From: Chromobacterium sp. ATCC 53434
GTDB lineage: Bacteria > Pseudomonadota > Gammaproteobacteria > Burkholderiales > Chromobacteriaceae
Assembly: GCF_002848345.1 (NCBI RefSeq)
Contig: NZ_CP025429.1
Location: forward strand, 496,001-560,000
DNA: 64,000 nt
Direction: 5' to 3'
Shown here: piece after piece, positions 30,957 through 40,555 of the stretch
Numbering within the stretch: position 1 is the first letter of the stretch
Layout of the letters: every line of letters begins with the position of its first letter
Notes under the pieces: model-generated
Seen by the model: the letters and a program-made list of their open reading frames with translations, nothing else
Told to the model about the DNA's origin: nothing
The model's database searches: none
Made by a program: the position numbers and the translations under genes

Positions 30957-31322
30957 GCGGTGGCCGGGCCACCGCTTTCAGGCTGCGGGCAGCGGGCATT
31001 GGGATCGTTTTACAGGACCCGGCGCAGCCGGGCCTCTCCACCGAGGTATTGGATCTGGCAGCCTGTTTGTTGATTCCCAATCCCCCGCCTTGCCCTGCAA
31101 GGAGCCTCGCTGCGCTCGAAATAACAAAGCGGTGGCCGGGCCACCGCTTTCAGGCTGCGGGCAGCGGGCATTGGGATCGTTTTACAGGACCCGGCGCAGC
31201 CGGGCCTCTCCACCGGGGTGTTGGATTTGGCAGCCTGTTTGTTGATTCCGAATCCCCCGCCTTGCCCTGCAAGGAGCCTCGCTGCGCTCGAAGTAAAAAA
31301 GCGGTGGCAAGGCCACCGCTTT
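30957..31322. repeat. 172-bp direct tandem repeat with hairpin boundaries
   Basis: Two copies, 30957-31128 and 31129-31300, differ at only six positions by eye. A third partial copy at 31301-31322 holds just the boundary hairpin. Each unit starts with an inverted repeat AGCGGTGGCC ... GGCCACCGCT and contains a second one, CCCGGC/GCCGGG. This fills the spacer between the DUF4149 gene and yhbY; the open frames across it show no protein-like features. The last hairpin acts as terminator for the converging genes. Confidence 0.9.
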
Positions 31323-31326
31323 TTTT
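31294..31326. terminator. Bidirectional terminator 3' of yhbY
   Basis: AAAAAAGCGGTGGC and GCCACCGCTTTTTTT form a strong stem with A and T flanks, serving yhbY on the minus strand and read-through from the DUF4149 gene on the plus strand. It is the third copy of the repeat boundary hairpin. Confidence 0.85.
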
Positions 31327-31345
31327 GTCTGCCGGGCGGGAGGAC

Positions 31346-31666
31346 TCAGCCCTTCATCGCCTGCTTGTTCTTCGGCAGCGTGATGCGCGCCTTGTCGCTG
31401 GGGCGCCACAGCACCAAGAGCTTGCCGATGTGCTGTACCGGGGCGCAGCCCAGTTCCTCGCAGATCCGCTCGAACATGGCGACGCGGGCGTCGCGGTCGT
31501 CGCCCTGCACGCGCACCTTGATCAGTTCGTGGGCGTCCAGGCTGATGGCGATTTCGCGCACGACGGCCTCGGTCAGACCGTGGTTGCCGACCATCACGAC
31601 CGGGTCGATGCCGTGCGCCAGGCCCTGCAGGTATTTGCGCTGAAACGGCTTGATGTCAATTTTCAT
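31346..31666 (-). CDS. yhbY: CRM-domain ribosome assembly RNA-binding protein YhbY
   Basis: 106 residues from the ATG at 31666. The CRM/YhbY fold is evident from QRKYLQGLAHGIDPVVMVGNHGLTEAVV and the GxxG-type loop; it associates with pre-50S particles. It is divergent from rlmE, another 50S maturation factor, as in many proteobacteria. No strong ribosome-binding site is visible. Confidence 0.92.
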   Translation of the reverse strand: MKIDIKPFQRKYLQGLAHGIDPVVMVGNHGLTEAVVREIAISLDAHELIKVRVQGDDRDARVAMFERICEELGCAPVQHIGKLLVLWRPSDKARITLPKNKQAMKG

Positions 31667-31824
31667 GGAAACATGGAATTCTGAAGCAAAACGTGATTCT
31701 ACTAGAATTTGGCCCCGCATCCCAAGGTCGGGGCCGAAATAACCGAAAAACAACAGGATAGCGCGTTGCCCAGCGCGCGCATCGACTATCCTGACGACTG
31801 AGACGACAGAAAGCATCGCCGAGT

Positions 31825-32442
31825 ATGGCAAGAAGCAAGAGCAGCAACGGCTGGTTGCAGGAACATGTCAACGACACTTACGTGCAGATGGCGCAGAAGG
31901 ACGGTTACCGCGCCCGCGCAGCCTACAAGCTGCTGGAGATCAACGACAAGGACAAACTGATTCGGCCGGGCACCGTGCTGGCGGACCTCGGCTCGACGCC
32001 GGGCAGCTGGTCGCAGGTGGCGGCGCGCATCGTCGGCGATGCCGGCAAGGTATTCGCCCTGGATATACTGCCGATGGATCCGGTGCCGGGAGTCGACTTC
32101 ATTCAGGGCGACTTTCGCGAGGAGGAAGTGCTCAGACAGTTCGAGGCCTTGCTGGACGGCCGCGCGCTCGACCTTGTAATTTCCGATATGGCGCCCAATA
32201 TGTCAGGCATGAGCGCCATCGATCAGGCCAGGAGCTTCCTGCTGTGCGAGCTGGCGCTGGATTTTGCGCGCGATCATTTGAAACCCGGCGGCCACTTTCT
32301 CGTCAAAGTGTTCCAGGGCAGCGATTTCCAGGACTACCTCAAGGCCATGCGCGAGCTGTTCGGCGAGGTGGTCACCCGCAAGCCCAAGGCGTCGCGCGAC
32401 CGTTCCAGCGAAATCTATCTGCTGGGCAAGGGTCGCCGCTGA
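31825..32442 (+). CDS. rlmE: 23S rRNA 2'-O-ribose methyltransferase RlmE (FtsJ)
   Basis: 205 residues. SAM-binding [16 protein letters not shown] (about residue 53), catalytic K-D-K-E residues spread through [29 protein letters not shown] and the C-terminal Glu in [10 protein letters not shown]. It methylates U2552 of 23S rRNA. Followed after 82 bases by ftsH as in E. coli. Confidence 0.97.
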   Translation: MARSKSSNGWLQEHVNDTYVQMAQKDGYRARAAYKLLEINDKDKLIRPGTVLADLGSTPGSWSQVAARIVGDAGKVFALDILPMDPVPGVDFIQGDFREEEVLRQFEALLDGRALDLVISDMAPNMSGMSAIDQARSFLLCELALDFARDHLKPGGHFLVKVFQGSDFQDYLKAMRELFGEVVTRKPKASRDRSSEIYLLGKGRR

Positions 32443-32524
32443 CATAAAAGGGCGCGGGGCGTTACAATCGTAGCCGTATTAAACAAGCAACCAAAAAGTC
32501 AGGGCACAGAGGAGTCCGCTACTC

Positions 32525-34447
32525 GTGAACAATATCGGCAAAAACATCGCCATCTGGGTGATCATCGGCTTGGTACTGATGACCGTCTTCAATCAGTTCA
32601 ACAAGCGCCAGGACACCCAGAACCAGCTCGAATATTCGCAGTTCGTCAGCGATGTCGAGTCGGGCAAGGTGCAATCCCTGACCATAGAGGGGCATCCGCT
32701 GCGCGGCCAGTGGCTTAAGGGCAAGCTGACCGACGGCACCGCCTTCTCCACCTTCGCGCCGTATGATCCGCAACTGGTCGACGACCTGATCAAGAACAAT
32801 GTGCGCTTCTCGGCCAAGCCGGAGGAAGAGCCGTCCATGCTGATGAGCATCTTCATCAGCTGGTTCCCGATGCTGCTCTTGATCGGCGTGTGGGTGTTCT
32901 TCATGCGCCAGATGCAGGGCGGCGGCAAGGGCGGCGCGTTCTCGTTCGGCAAGAGCAAGGCCCGGATGCTGGACCAGGACGCCAATACCGTGGTGTTCGC
33001 CGACGTCGCCGGCTGCGACGAGGCCAAGGAGGAGGTGAAGGAGATCGTCGACTATCTGCGCGACCCTTCCCGCTACCAGAGCCTGGGCGGCCGCATCCCG
33101 CGCGGCATCCTGCTGGCAGGCAGCCCGGGTACCGGTAAGACGCTGTTGGCCAAGGCCATCGCCGGCGAGGCCAAGGTGCCGTTCTTCAGCATTTCCGGTT
33201 CCGACTTCGTCGAGATGTTTGTCGGCGTCGGCGCGGCCCGCGTGCGCGACATGTTCGAGCAAGCGAAGAAGAATTCCCCGTGCATCATCTTCATCGATGA
33301 AATCGACGCGGTCGGCCGCCAGCGCGGCGCCGGTCTCGGCGGCGGCAACGACGAGCGCGAGCAGACGCTGAACCAGTTGCTGGTGGAGATGGACGGTTTC
33401 GACACCAACTCCACCGTGATCGTCATCGCCGCGACCAACCGTCCGGACGTGCTGGACCCGGCGCTGCAGCGTCCGGGCCGCTTCGACCGCCAGGTGGTCG
33501 TGCCCTTGCCGGACATCCGCGGCCGCGAGCAGATCCTGAACGTGCACATGCGCAAGGTGCCGATCGCCGCCGACGTCAACGCCGAAGTGATCGCGCGTGG
33601 CACGCCGGGCTTCTCCGGCGCCGACCTCGCCAACCTGATCAACGAGGCGGCGTTGTTCGCCGCCCGTCGCAACAAGCGGCTGGTCGACATGGAAGATCTG
33701 GAATCCGCTAAGGACAAGATCATGATGGGTGCCGAGCGCCGCAGCATGGTGATGACCGAGGAGGAGAAGAAGAACACCGCCTACCACGAGTCCGGCCATG
33801 CCGTCGTCGCCAAGCTGCTGCCGAAGTCCGACCCGGTGCACAAGGTCACCATCATCCCGCGCGGCCGCGCGCTGGGCGTGACGATGCAGTTGCCGGAACA
33901 GGACCGCTTCGCCTACGACCGCGGCTACCTGATGGACAGGCTGGCCATTCTGTTCGGCGGCCGCATCGCCGAAGAGCTGTTCATGAACCAGATGACCACC
34001 GGCGCCAGCAACGACTTCGAGCGTGCGACGCAGATGGCGCGCGACATGGTGACCCGCTACGGCATGTCCGACAAGCTGGGTCCGATGGTGTACGGCGAGA
34101 ACGAGGGCGAGGTCTTCCTCGGCCGTTCGATCACCACGCACAAGAACCTGTCGGAAGCGACGCTGCAGCAGGTCGACGCCGAAATCCGCCGCATCATCGA
34201 CGAGCAGTACGCGCTGGCGCGCCGCCTGCTGGAAGAGAACCGCGACAAGGTGGAGGCGATGACCGCTGCGCTGCTGGAGTACGAAACCATCGACGCCGAG
34301 CAGATCAACGACATCATGGACGGCAAGCCGCCGCGTCCGCCGAAGCCGGGTTCCGGTTTCGCCGCCAAGGCGGAAGACAAGCCGGCCGAGCCGGAAGAGC
34401 CGGCGGCCGCCTCTTCAGCCACGTCCGATCCGGCCCAGGAAATCTGA
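32525..34447 (+). CDS. ftsH: ATP-dependent zinc metalloprotease FtsH
   Basis: 640 residues from a GTG at 32525. Two membrane segments (about 8-24 and 101-122) flank a small periplasmic domain. The AAA domain has Walker A GSPGTGKT, Walker B IIFIDEID and the arginine-finger segment [10 protein letters not shown]. The protease site is HESGH with the third ligand downstream. FtsH degrades membrane proteins and regulators. folP and glmM follow in the classical order. Confidence 0.98.
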   Translation: MNNIGKNIAIWVIIGLVLMTVFNQFNKRQDTQNQLEYSQFVSDVESGKVQSLTIEGHPLRGQWLKGKLTDGTAFSTFAPYDPQLVDDLIKNNVRFSAKPEEEPSMLMSIFISWFPMLLLIGVWVFFMRQMQGGGKGGAFSFGKSKARMLDQDANTVVFADVAGCDEAKEEVKEIVDYLRDPSRYQSLGGRIPRGILLAGSPGTGKTLLAKAIAGEAKVPFFSISGSDFVEMFVGVGAARVRDMFEQAKKNSPCIIFIDEIDAVGRQRGAGLGGGNDEREQTLNQLLVEMDGFDTNSTVIVIAATNRPDVLDPALQRPGRFDRQVVVPLPDIRGREQILNVHMRKVPIAADVNAEVIARGTPGFSGADLANLINEAALFAARRNKRLVDMEDLESAKDKIMMGAERRSMVMTEEEKKNTAYHESGHAVVAKLLPKSDPVHKVTIIPRGRALGVTMQLPEQDRFAYDRGYLMDRLAILFGGRIAEELFMNQMTTGASNDFERATQMARDMVTRYGMSDKLGPMVYGENEGEVFLGRSITTHKNLSEATLQQVDAEIRRIIDEQYALARRLLEENRDKVEAMTAALLEYETIDAEQINDIMDGKPPRPPKPGSGFAAKAEDKPAEPEEPAAASSATSDPAQEI

Positions 34448-34463
34448 CAGCCGCGCTTCGTTC

Positions 34464-34497
34464 AACCGGGCAAGCCTTCGCGGGCTTGCCCGGTTTT
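34464..34497 (+). terminator. Terminator-like hairpin after ftsH
   Basis: A 13-bp stem AACCGGGCAAGCC / GGCTTGCCCGGTT with a 6-base loop and TTTT lies between ftsH and folP. It would lower, not necessarily abolish, read-through into folP-glmM. Confidence 0.8.
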
Positions 34498-34547
34498 GCA
34501 TTCGGCTCCGGCCGTCTAGGCACGGGGCGCCGGGAACGAGAATCAAG

Positions 34548-35384
34548 ATGAAAACCTTGCAATGCGGGCGCTTCGCGCTCGATCTGTCCCGTCCGCTGCT
34601 GATGGGCATACTGAACGTCACCCCGGATTCCTTCTCCGACGGCGGCCGCTTCAACCGGCTGGACGACGCGCTTTCGCGCGCCGAGGCAATGCTGGCCGAG
34701 GGAGCCGACATCCTGGACATTGGCGGCGAATCGACGCGGCCGGGCGCGCCCTTCGTCAGTCCGGACGAGGAAATGGCGCGGGTGCTGCCGGTGTTGGAGA
34801 GACTGCGCGACATCGGCGCGCCGCTGTCGCTGGACACCCGTCGCGCGGCGGTGATGCGCGAGGCGATCCGGCTGGGCGCGGTGGACCTGATCAACGACGT
34901 GTCGGCGCTGGAGGACGAGGGCGCTTTGCCGCTGGCCGCCGAGAGCCGCGCGGCGGTCTGTCTGATGCACAAGCAGGGCAATCCGGACACGATGCAGGAC
35001 AGGCCGGCATACGGCGACGTCGTGGCCGAGGTGGCCGATTATCTGCAGCGCCGAGTCCAGCTGTGCCTGGACGCCGGCATCGTCCGCGAGCGCTTGCTGG
35101 TCGATCCCGGCTTCGGTTTCGGCAAGACGCTGGAGCACAATCTGGCGCTGCTCGCGCGGCTGGACGAGGTGGAGCGCATCGCCGGCGTGCCGCAGCTGGT
35201 GGGCCTGTCGCGCAAATCGATGCTGGGCGCGATCACCGGCGAAGCGGAGCCGTCCGAGCGATTGGGCGCCAGCGTCGCCGCGGCGCTGGAGTCGGCGCGG
35301 CGCGGCGCGGCGGTGATACGCGTCCACGACGTCAAGGCGACGCGGCAGGCGCTGCAATTGTGGCAGGCCTTGCGGAATTGTTGA
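34548..35384 (+). CDS. folP: Dihydropteroate synthase
   Basis: 278 residues. Family motifs MGILNVTPDSFSDGG, DIGGESTRPGA and VDPGFGFGKT mark the pterin and pyrophosphate sites. It condenses p-aminobenzoate with 6-hydroxymethyl-dihydropterin pyrophosphate in folate synthesis and is the target of sulfonamides. Precedes glmM by 87 bases. Confidence 0.97.
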   Translation: MKTLQCGRFALDLSRPLLMGILNVTPDSFSDGGRFNRLDDALSRAEAMLAEGADILDIGGESTRPGAPFVSPDEEMARVLPVLERLRDIGAPLSLDTRRAAVMREAIRLGAVDLINDVSALEDEGALPLAAESRAAVCLMHKQGNPDTMQDRPAYGDVVAEVADYLQRRVQLCLDAGIVRERLLVDPGFGFGKTLEHNLALLARLDEVERIAGVPQLVGLSRKSMLGAITGEAEPSERLGASVAAALESARRGAAVIRVHDVKATRQALQLWQALRNC

Positions 35385-35471
35385 TTTGAAGCTGGTTTTC
35401 CACCGCCCGGCGGTGGCAAAATGGCGGGCATTGCGCCTGGCAAGGCATTGAACCGATACAGAGAATATTGA

Positions 35472-36809
35472 ATGAGTCGCAAATATTTCGGCACCGACGG
35501 CGTGCGAGGCGAAGTGGGCAAGTTTCCGATCAATCCGGAATTCGTGATGAGGCTGGGCTATGCCGCCGGCCGCGTGCTGGTCAACCACGACAAGGACAGC
35601 CGTCCGACCGTGCTGATCGGCAAGGACACCCGGATCTCCGGCTATATGCTGGAGGCCGCGTTGCAGGCCGGCTTCACCGCCGCCGGCGTCAATGTGCTGC
35701 TGACCGGTCCGCTGCCGACGCCCGGCATCGCCTATCTGACCCGCGCGCTCAGGCTGGAGGCCGGCGTGGTGATCTCGGCCTCGCACAATCCGTTCCAGGA
35801 TAACGGCATCAAGTTCTTCGCCGAAGGCGGCAACAAGCTGGACGACGCGCTGGAGCTGGAGATCGAGGCGATGCTGGAGCAGCCGATGGCCACCAATCCG
35901 TCGGCCGAGCTCGGGCGCGCCCGCCGCATAGACGGCGCCGCCGAGCGTTATATCGAGTTCTGCAAGAGCACCTTTCCGAACGAGCTGAGCCTGAAGGGTT
36001 TGAGGCTGGTCGTCGATTGCGCCAACGGCGCCACCTACCATATCGCGCCCAAGGTCTTTCACGAGCTGGGCGCGGAGCTGGTGCAGATCGGCTGCGAGCC
36101 CAACGGCTACAACATCAACGACAAGGTCGGCGCGACCTATCCGAAGACCTTGCAGCAGGAAGTGCTGCGGCATCGCGCCGATTTTGGCATCGCGCTGGAC
36201 GGCGACGGCGACCGCCTGATCATGGTGGACGCCGATGGCCGCATTTACGACGGCGACCAGCTGATCTACGTGATCGCCAAGGCGCGCGCCGCGCGCGGCG
36301 AGCTGAAGGGCGGCGTCGTCGGCACCGTGATGACCAATATGGCGATGGAGCTGGCGCTGCAGCAGCAGGGCGTGCCCTTCGGCCGCGCCAAGGTCGGCGA
36401 CCGCTATGTGCTGGAAATGCTGAATGCCGACGGCTGGCAGGTCGGCGGCGAGGCGTCCGGCCATATCCTGTGCCTGGACAAGCACAGCACCGGCGACGGC
36501 ATCATCTCCAGCCTGCAGGTGTTGGCCGCGGTGCAGCAGCTGGAGCAGCCGATGGCGCAGATCTGCGCCGATTGGCAGCCGTTTCCGCAGACGCTGATCA
36601 ATGTCCGTCACAACGGTTGCGACTGGAAGGCCGCCGCCGCCGCGCCGCTGGCCGAGGCCGAGGCGGCGCTGAACGGCCGCGGGCGCGTGGTATTGCGCCC
36701 GTCCGGCACCGAGCCGGTAGTGCGGGTGATGGTGGAGGCCGACGACGAGGCGCTGGCCGAGTCCTGGGCGCGGGCCATCGCCGCGGCGATAGAGAAGATC
36801 GTCCGCTGA
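35472..36809 (+). CDS. glmM: Phosphoglucosamine mutase
   Basis: 445 residues. N-terminal [10 protein letters not shown], catalytic Ser in [13 protein letters not shown] (about residue 101), metal-binding DGDGDRL and the C-terminal phosphate-binding [11 protein letters not shown]. It converts glucosamine-6-phosphate to glucosamine-1-phosphate for peptidoglycan and LPS synthesis. Confidence 0.98.
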   Translation: MSRKYFGTDGVRGEVGKFPINPEFVMRLGYAAGRVLVNHDKDSRPTVLIGKDTRISGYMLEAALQAGFTAAGVNVLLTGPLPTPGIAYLTRALRLEAGVVISASHNPFQDNGIKFFAEGGNKLDDALELEIEAMLEQPMATNPSAELGRARRIDGAAERYIEFCKSTFPNELSLKGLRLVVDCANGATYHIAPKVFHELGAELVQIGCEPNGYNINDKVGATYPKTLQQEVLRHRADFGIALDGDGDRLIMVDADGRIYDGDQLIYVIAKARAARGELKGGVVGTVMTNMAMELALQQQGVPFGRAKVGDRYVLEMLNADGWQVGGEASGHILCLDKHSTGDGIISSLQVLAAVQQLEQPMAQICADWQPFPQTLINVRHNGCDWKAAAAAPLAEAEAALNGRGRVVLRPSGTEPVVRVMVEADDEALAESWARAIAAAIEKIVR

Positions 36810-36833
36810 CCGTCGAGGGTCCCCAAGCAAACG

Positions 36834-36862
36834 ATGCCAACCTGTTCGGGTTGGCATTTTTT
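36834..36862 (+). terminator. Intrinsic terminator after glmM
   Basis: Stem ATGCCAACC / GGTTGGCAT with a 6-base loop followed by six T. Confidence 0.88.
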
Positions 36863-36953
36863 GTATCAAAAACCACATTTGAAACAATAATAAACTTTTA
36901 TGTCATCTTGTTGAGGATAGAATCGCCTCACCTCTACTCAGGATGACAAAAAG

Positions 36954-38870
36954 ATGAGAACAATACCCGTATCGACCCTCTCCCGCGCGGTCGCCGCCGC
37001 GTCGCTGGCGCTGGCCGGCTTGCAGGCCCACGCCGCCTGCAGCCTGCCCGACACGCGCATCCACCAGATCCAGGGTAACGGCCCGCAGAGCCCGATGCAG
37101 GGCAAGACCGTGACGGTGCAGGGCGTGGTCAGCGGCCTGCTGTACGGCAAGGACGGCCCGGCAGGATTTTTCATCCAGGAAGCGCAGCAGAACCAGGATG
37201 CCGACCCCGCCACTTCCGAGGGCATCTACGTCTACACCGGCAAGCTGGCGCTGCCGCCGTTGAAGGCCGGCGACGTGGTCGGCGTACGCGGCAAGGTGCT
37301 GGAGTTCGGCCGCAAGGGCGACGCCAGCAGCGAGACCCAGCTGCAACCATCGGCGGCCGCCGACGTGCAAGCCTGCGGCTACCAGGGCGAACTCGCGCCG
37401 GTGACGCTGCGCCTGCCGCTGAGCGACGCCGCCGCCGCGCAACTGGAGTCGCTGACCGGTATGGCGGTGAAGTTCGAGCAGCCGCTCTTCGTCGTCGACA
37501 GCTACAACTATGGCCGCTATGGTGAGCTGACCTTGTCCAGCCAGCCGCGGCAATGGGTGCCGACCCAGCAGCACCGTCCCGGCAGCGCCGAGGCCCAGGC
37601 GCTGCGCGCGTCCAATACGCGCGATCGCCTGCTGCTGGACGACGGCAAGACCTGGCAGAACGCCGACGCCTGGCTGCCCGGTCCGGGCGGCCTGTCCGCG
37701 GCCAACACGCTGCGGGTCGGAGACCGTCTGGATGGTCTCGTCGGCGTGGTGTCGTTCAGCAACGGCGCCTACCGCGTGCAGCCGCTGTCGCAGCCGCAGG
37801 TTGCCGCGTCCAATCCGCGCGCGGCGGCGCCGGCGCGCAAGGCCGGCCAGCTCAGGGTGGCCAGTTTCAACGTGCTCAACTTCTTCAACGGCGACGGCAA
37901 GGGCGGCGGCTTTCCGACCGAGCGCGGCGCCAGGACCCGCGACGACTTCCTGCGCCAGAAGGCCAAGATCGTCAGCGCGATCCGTCAGCTGGACGCCGAC
38001 GTACTGGGTCTGATGGAGCTGGAGAACGACGGCTTCGGCCCGCAATCGGCGGTCAAGGAGCTGGTCGACGCGCTGAACGCCGGCGTGGAGGCCGACAAGC
38101 AGTACCGCTTCGTCGATCCGGGCCTGCCCAAGATAGGCACCGATGCCATCACCACCGGCATGTTGTACCGCCCGTCGCGCGTGAAGCCCGACGGCGCCGC
38201 CCAGGCGCTGGCGATAGGTGATCCGGGCAAGAACCGTCTCAGCCTGGCGCAGACCTTTGACATCGACGGCAAGAAGCTGACGCTGGTGGTCAACCATCTG
38301 AAGTCCAAGGGCAGCAGTTGCGCGCAGGACAAGGTCGGCGGCGTGCCCGATGTCGATACCGGCGACGGCCAGGGCAACTGCAATCTGACCCGGGTGCAGG
38401 CCGCGCGGGATCTCGTGAGCTGGGCGAAGCAGCGCGGCGCATCGGCCAAGGAGGGCCTGCTGGTGATCGGCGACATGAACGCCTACGCCAAGGAGGATCC
38501 GATCCGGGCCTTCGAGGACGGCGGCCTGTCCAATCTGCTGGCGCGCTTCCGCAAGGACGCTTATTCCTATGTCTACCAGGGCGAGTCCGGTAATCTGGAT
38601 CACGCGCTGGCCGACGCCACGCTGACGAAGTGGGTGGCCGGCGCCGGCGAGTGGCACATCAACGCCGACGAGCCGACCGCGCTGGAGTACGGCAGCGAGT
38701 TCAAGTCGGCCTCGCAGCGGGATAACTACTACGCGCCCGACGCCTACCGCTCGTCCGATCACGACCCGCTGTACGTGGATCTGCAGCCGGTACCGGTGGC
38801 CGGCGTCGACGAAGCCGCGCTGGCGATGCTGGGGCTGGCGGGACTGCTGGCCTGGCGTCGCCGCCGTTGA
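36954..38870 (+). CDS. ExeM/NucH-family secreted endonuclease with C-terminal sorting tail
   Basis: 638 residues. A Sec signal peptide (about 1-27, ending AHAA) precedes an OB-fold-like region (about 40-150). An endonuclease/exonuclease/phosphatase domain follows (about 300-620), with RVASFNVLNFFNGDG, LGLMELENDGFG, VVNHLKSKGSSC, GDMNAYAKEDP and the final SSDHDPLYVDL. The C-terminus after about 612 is a sorting-like tail: a short linker, a hydrophobic helix (AALAMLGLAGLLAW) and four arginines. Relatives are exported by type II secretion. The rhombosortase gene overlaps its stop codon. The tail lacks an obvious Gly-Gly pair. Confidence 0.88.
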   Translation: MRTIPVSTLSRAVAAASLALAGLQAHAACSLPDTRIHQIQGNGPQSPMQGKTVTVQGVVSGLLYGKDGPAGFFIQEAQQNQDADPATSEGIYVYTGKLALPPLKAGDVVGVRGKVLEFGRKGDASSETQLQPSAAADVQACGYQGELAPVTLRLPLSDAAAAQLESLTGMAVKFEQPLFVVDSYNYGRYGELTLSSQPRQWVPTQQHRPGSAEAQALRASNTRDRLLLDDGKTWQNADAWLPGPGGLSAANTLRVGDRLDGLVGVVSFSNGAYRVQPLSQPQVAASNPRAAAPARKAGQLRVASFNVLNFFNGDGKGGGFPTERGARTRDDFLRQKAKIVSAIRQLDADVLGLMELENDGFGPQSAVKELVDALNAGVEADKQYRFVDPGLPKIGTDAITTGMLYRPSRVKPDGAAQALAIGDPGKNRLSLAQTFDIDGKKLTLVVNHLKSKGSSCAQDKVGGVPDVDTGDGQGNCNLTRVQAARDLVSWAKQRGASAKEGLLVIGDMNAYAKEDPIRAFEDGGLSNLLARFRKDAYSYVYQGESGNLDHALADATLTKWVAGAGEWHINADEPTALEYGSEFKSASQRDNYYAPDAYRSSDHDPLYVDLQPVPVAGVDEAALAMLGLAGLLAWRRRR

Positions 38871-39460
38871 GGCCGCCGCTGGCCAGCCTGCTGCCGGCGT
38901 TGCTGCCGCTGTTGACGCCCTGGGGCGAGGCGGCGCGGCGCTGGCGTTTCGATCCCGGCATGGACGGGGAATGGTGGCGGGACTTCACCGGCAGCTGGGT
39001 GCACGCCGACTGGCGGCACGCGGCGCTGAACGGCGCGGGCCTGCTGTTGCTGGCCTGGCTGGGCGGTCAGCGCGCGGTCGGGCCGCTGTGCGGGCTGGCG
39101 CTGCTGCTGCCGTGGCTGCTGGCCTGGCAGCAGCGTCTGCTGCCGGAACCGCAGCCTTTTCTCGGCGCCTCGGGCATCGTGTACGGCTGGTGGGCGGCGG
39201 TCGCCTGGCTGGAGCGGCGGGAGGCCGCCGGCCGCTGGCTGGCGGCCCTGCTGCTGCTGAGGCTGGTCTGGCAGGGCCTGTGGCCGAACCTGGGGTCGGG
39301 CGGCGAGCCTGTGCTCTGGTCGGCCCATGTCGGCGGCGCCTTGTCGGCGCCGCTATTGTTGCTGGCGTTCAGCCATGCACGACGCGCGGCACGCGCGGCG
39401 CTGCCGCGCACATCAGCTCATAGCCTATGGTGCCGGCCGCGGCGGCCACCCGCTCGATAG
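38867..39460 (+). CDS. rrtA: Rhombosortase (rhomboid-type C-terminal processing protease)
   Basis: 197 residues from a TTG that overlaps the nuclease stop (TTGA). Five or six membrane segments. Rhomboid features: HADWRHAALNGAGL (oxyanion His/Asn helix), the nucleophile in FLGASGIVYGWW (GxSG) and the catalytic His in SAHVGGALSA. Rhombosortases cleave GlyGly-CTERM-like tails of type II secretion substrates before lipid attachment. Location directly after a tailed nuclease supports this. The last about 30 residues are encoded opposite the end of alr and may be dispensable. Confidence 0.85.
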   Translation: MRPPLASLLPALLPLLTPWGEAARRWRFDPGMDGEWWRDFTGSWVHADWRHAALNGAGLLLLAWLGGQRAVGPLCGLALLLPWLLAWQQRLLPEPQPFLGASGIVYGWWAAVAWLERREAAGRWLAALLLLRLVWQGLWPNLGSGGEPVLWSAHVGGALSAPLLLLAFSHARRAARAALPRTSAHSLWCRPRRPPAR

Positions 39461-40442
39461 GCGCGTTCGGCCCCCATAGCTCGACCCGGCTGCCGACGCC
39501 GGCCTGCGGCAGATCGCTGATGTCCACCGTCAGCATGTCCATCGATACCCGGCCGACCAGCGAGCACGGCCTGCCGTCCACCGCCGCCGGCGCGCCGTTG
39601 GCGGCGATGCGCGGGTAGCCGTCGGCGTAGCCGCAGGCGACCACGCCTATGCGCATGGACCGGTCGGCGACGAAGCGGCGGCCGTAGCCGACCGCGTCGC
39701 CGGCCTGCAGCGTCTGCACGGCGATGATGTCGGCCGACAGCGTCATCGCCGGCGCGAGGCCGAGGTCGGCGCCGGTTTCGTTCTCGAACGGCGAGGCGCC
39801 GTACAGCACGATGCCGGGCCGGCCGATGTCGCCGTGGGTGTGCGGATGGCGAAGCAGCGCGGCCGAGTTGGCGGCGCTGACCGGCAGTCCGCTGGCGGCG
39901 GCCAGCGGCGCGAAGCGGCCCCATTGTTCGGCGACGCCGTAGTCTTCGTCGGCGGTGGCGAAGTGGGTCATGACGGCGGCCAGCCTCGCCTGCGGCATCG
40001 CCTGCAGCCGGGCCTGCGCGGCGGCGGCCTGGTCCGGGCGGAAGCCCAGCCGGTTCATGCCGCTGTTGATCTTCAGCCAGACGTCGACCGGCCGCTGGGC
40101 GGAACCTTTGGCCAGCCAGTCCATCTGTTGTTCTGAGTGGACGGCGCCACCGAGCCGGTAGTCGGCCATCGCGGCGGCCTCGGTCGCGTCGAATGGTCCC
40201 TCCAGCAGCGCGATGGGCCGGTCTATGCCGGCCTCGCGCAGCAGCACCGCGTCTTCGATATTGAGCAGGGCGAAACCGTCGGCCAGATCGGCCAGGGTCT
40301 TTGCCGTGTCCAATACGCCGTGGCCGTAGGCATTGGCCTTGATCACGGCGAACAGGCCGCGGGCTTGCGAACGCTGGCGGATGGACAGGAAATTGTGGCG
40401 GATGGCAGGGAGGGAAATCTCCAGCCGGATCGGGCGTGTCAT
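39369..40442 (-). CDS. alr: Alanine racemase
   Basis: 357 residues. The pyridoxal-phosphate lysine is in VIKANAYGHG (about residue 35) and the second catalytic base Tyr in DAVGYGRRF (about residue 255). It makes D-alanine for peptidoglycan. The 3' end overlaps rrtA by 92 bases on the opposite strand. A TATAAT on the minus strand at 40472-40477 is a likely -10. Confidence 0.97.
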   Translation of the reverse strand: MTRPIRLEISLPAIRHNFLSIRQRSQARGLFAVIKANAYGHGVLDTAKTLADLADGFALLNIEDAVLLREAGIDRPIALLEGPFDATEAAAMADYRLGGAVHSEQQMDWLAKGSAQRPVDVWLKINSGMNRLGFRPDQAAAAQARLQAMPQARLAAVMTHFATADEDYGVAEQWGRFAPLAAASGLPVSAANSAALLRHPHTHGDIGRPGIVLYGASPFENETGADLGLAPAMTLSADIIAVQTLQAGDAVGYGRRFVADRSMRIGVVACGYADGYPRIAANGAPAAVDGRPCSLVGRVSMDMLTVDISDLPQAGVGSRVELWGPNAPIERVAAAAGTIGYELMCAAAPRVPRVVHG

Positions 40443-40461
40443 GTCAAGAAAGCGTGTACGT

Positions 40462-40483
40462 GAGGTGTGCTATTATACACCTC
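40462..40483. promoter_or_regulatory. Palindrome overlapping the alr -10 region
   Basis: GAGGTGT and ACACCTC form a 7-bp inverted repeat around an 8-base core that contains ATTATA, the reverse of a TATAAT for alr. It could be an operator in the alr-dedA divergent region, or the start of the alr leader. The regulator is unknown. Confidence 0.4.
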
Positions 40484-40555
40484 CGTGCATGGACATTAGC
40501 CGCCCGGCCGCTTGATTGCGACGATTTGGAACCAAGCCGGCGGACGGAATATTAG

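Noticed and set aside
30957..31322. Repeat considered as CRISPR or VNTR inside a gene
   Set aside because: The unit is 172 bases with no short repeats and unique spacers, and it lies outside coding sequence.
31010..31409. Open frames reading FERSEAPCRARRG-like sequence across the 172-bp repeat
   Set aside because: They exist because the DNA unit is repeated; there is no ribosome-binding site, and terminator hairpins cut across them.
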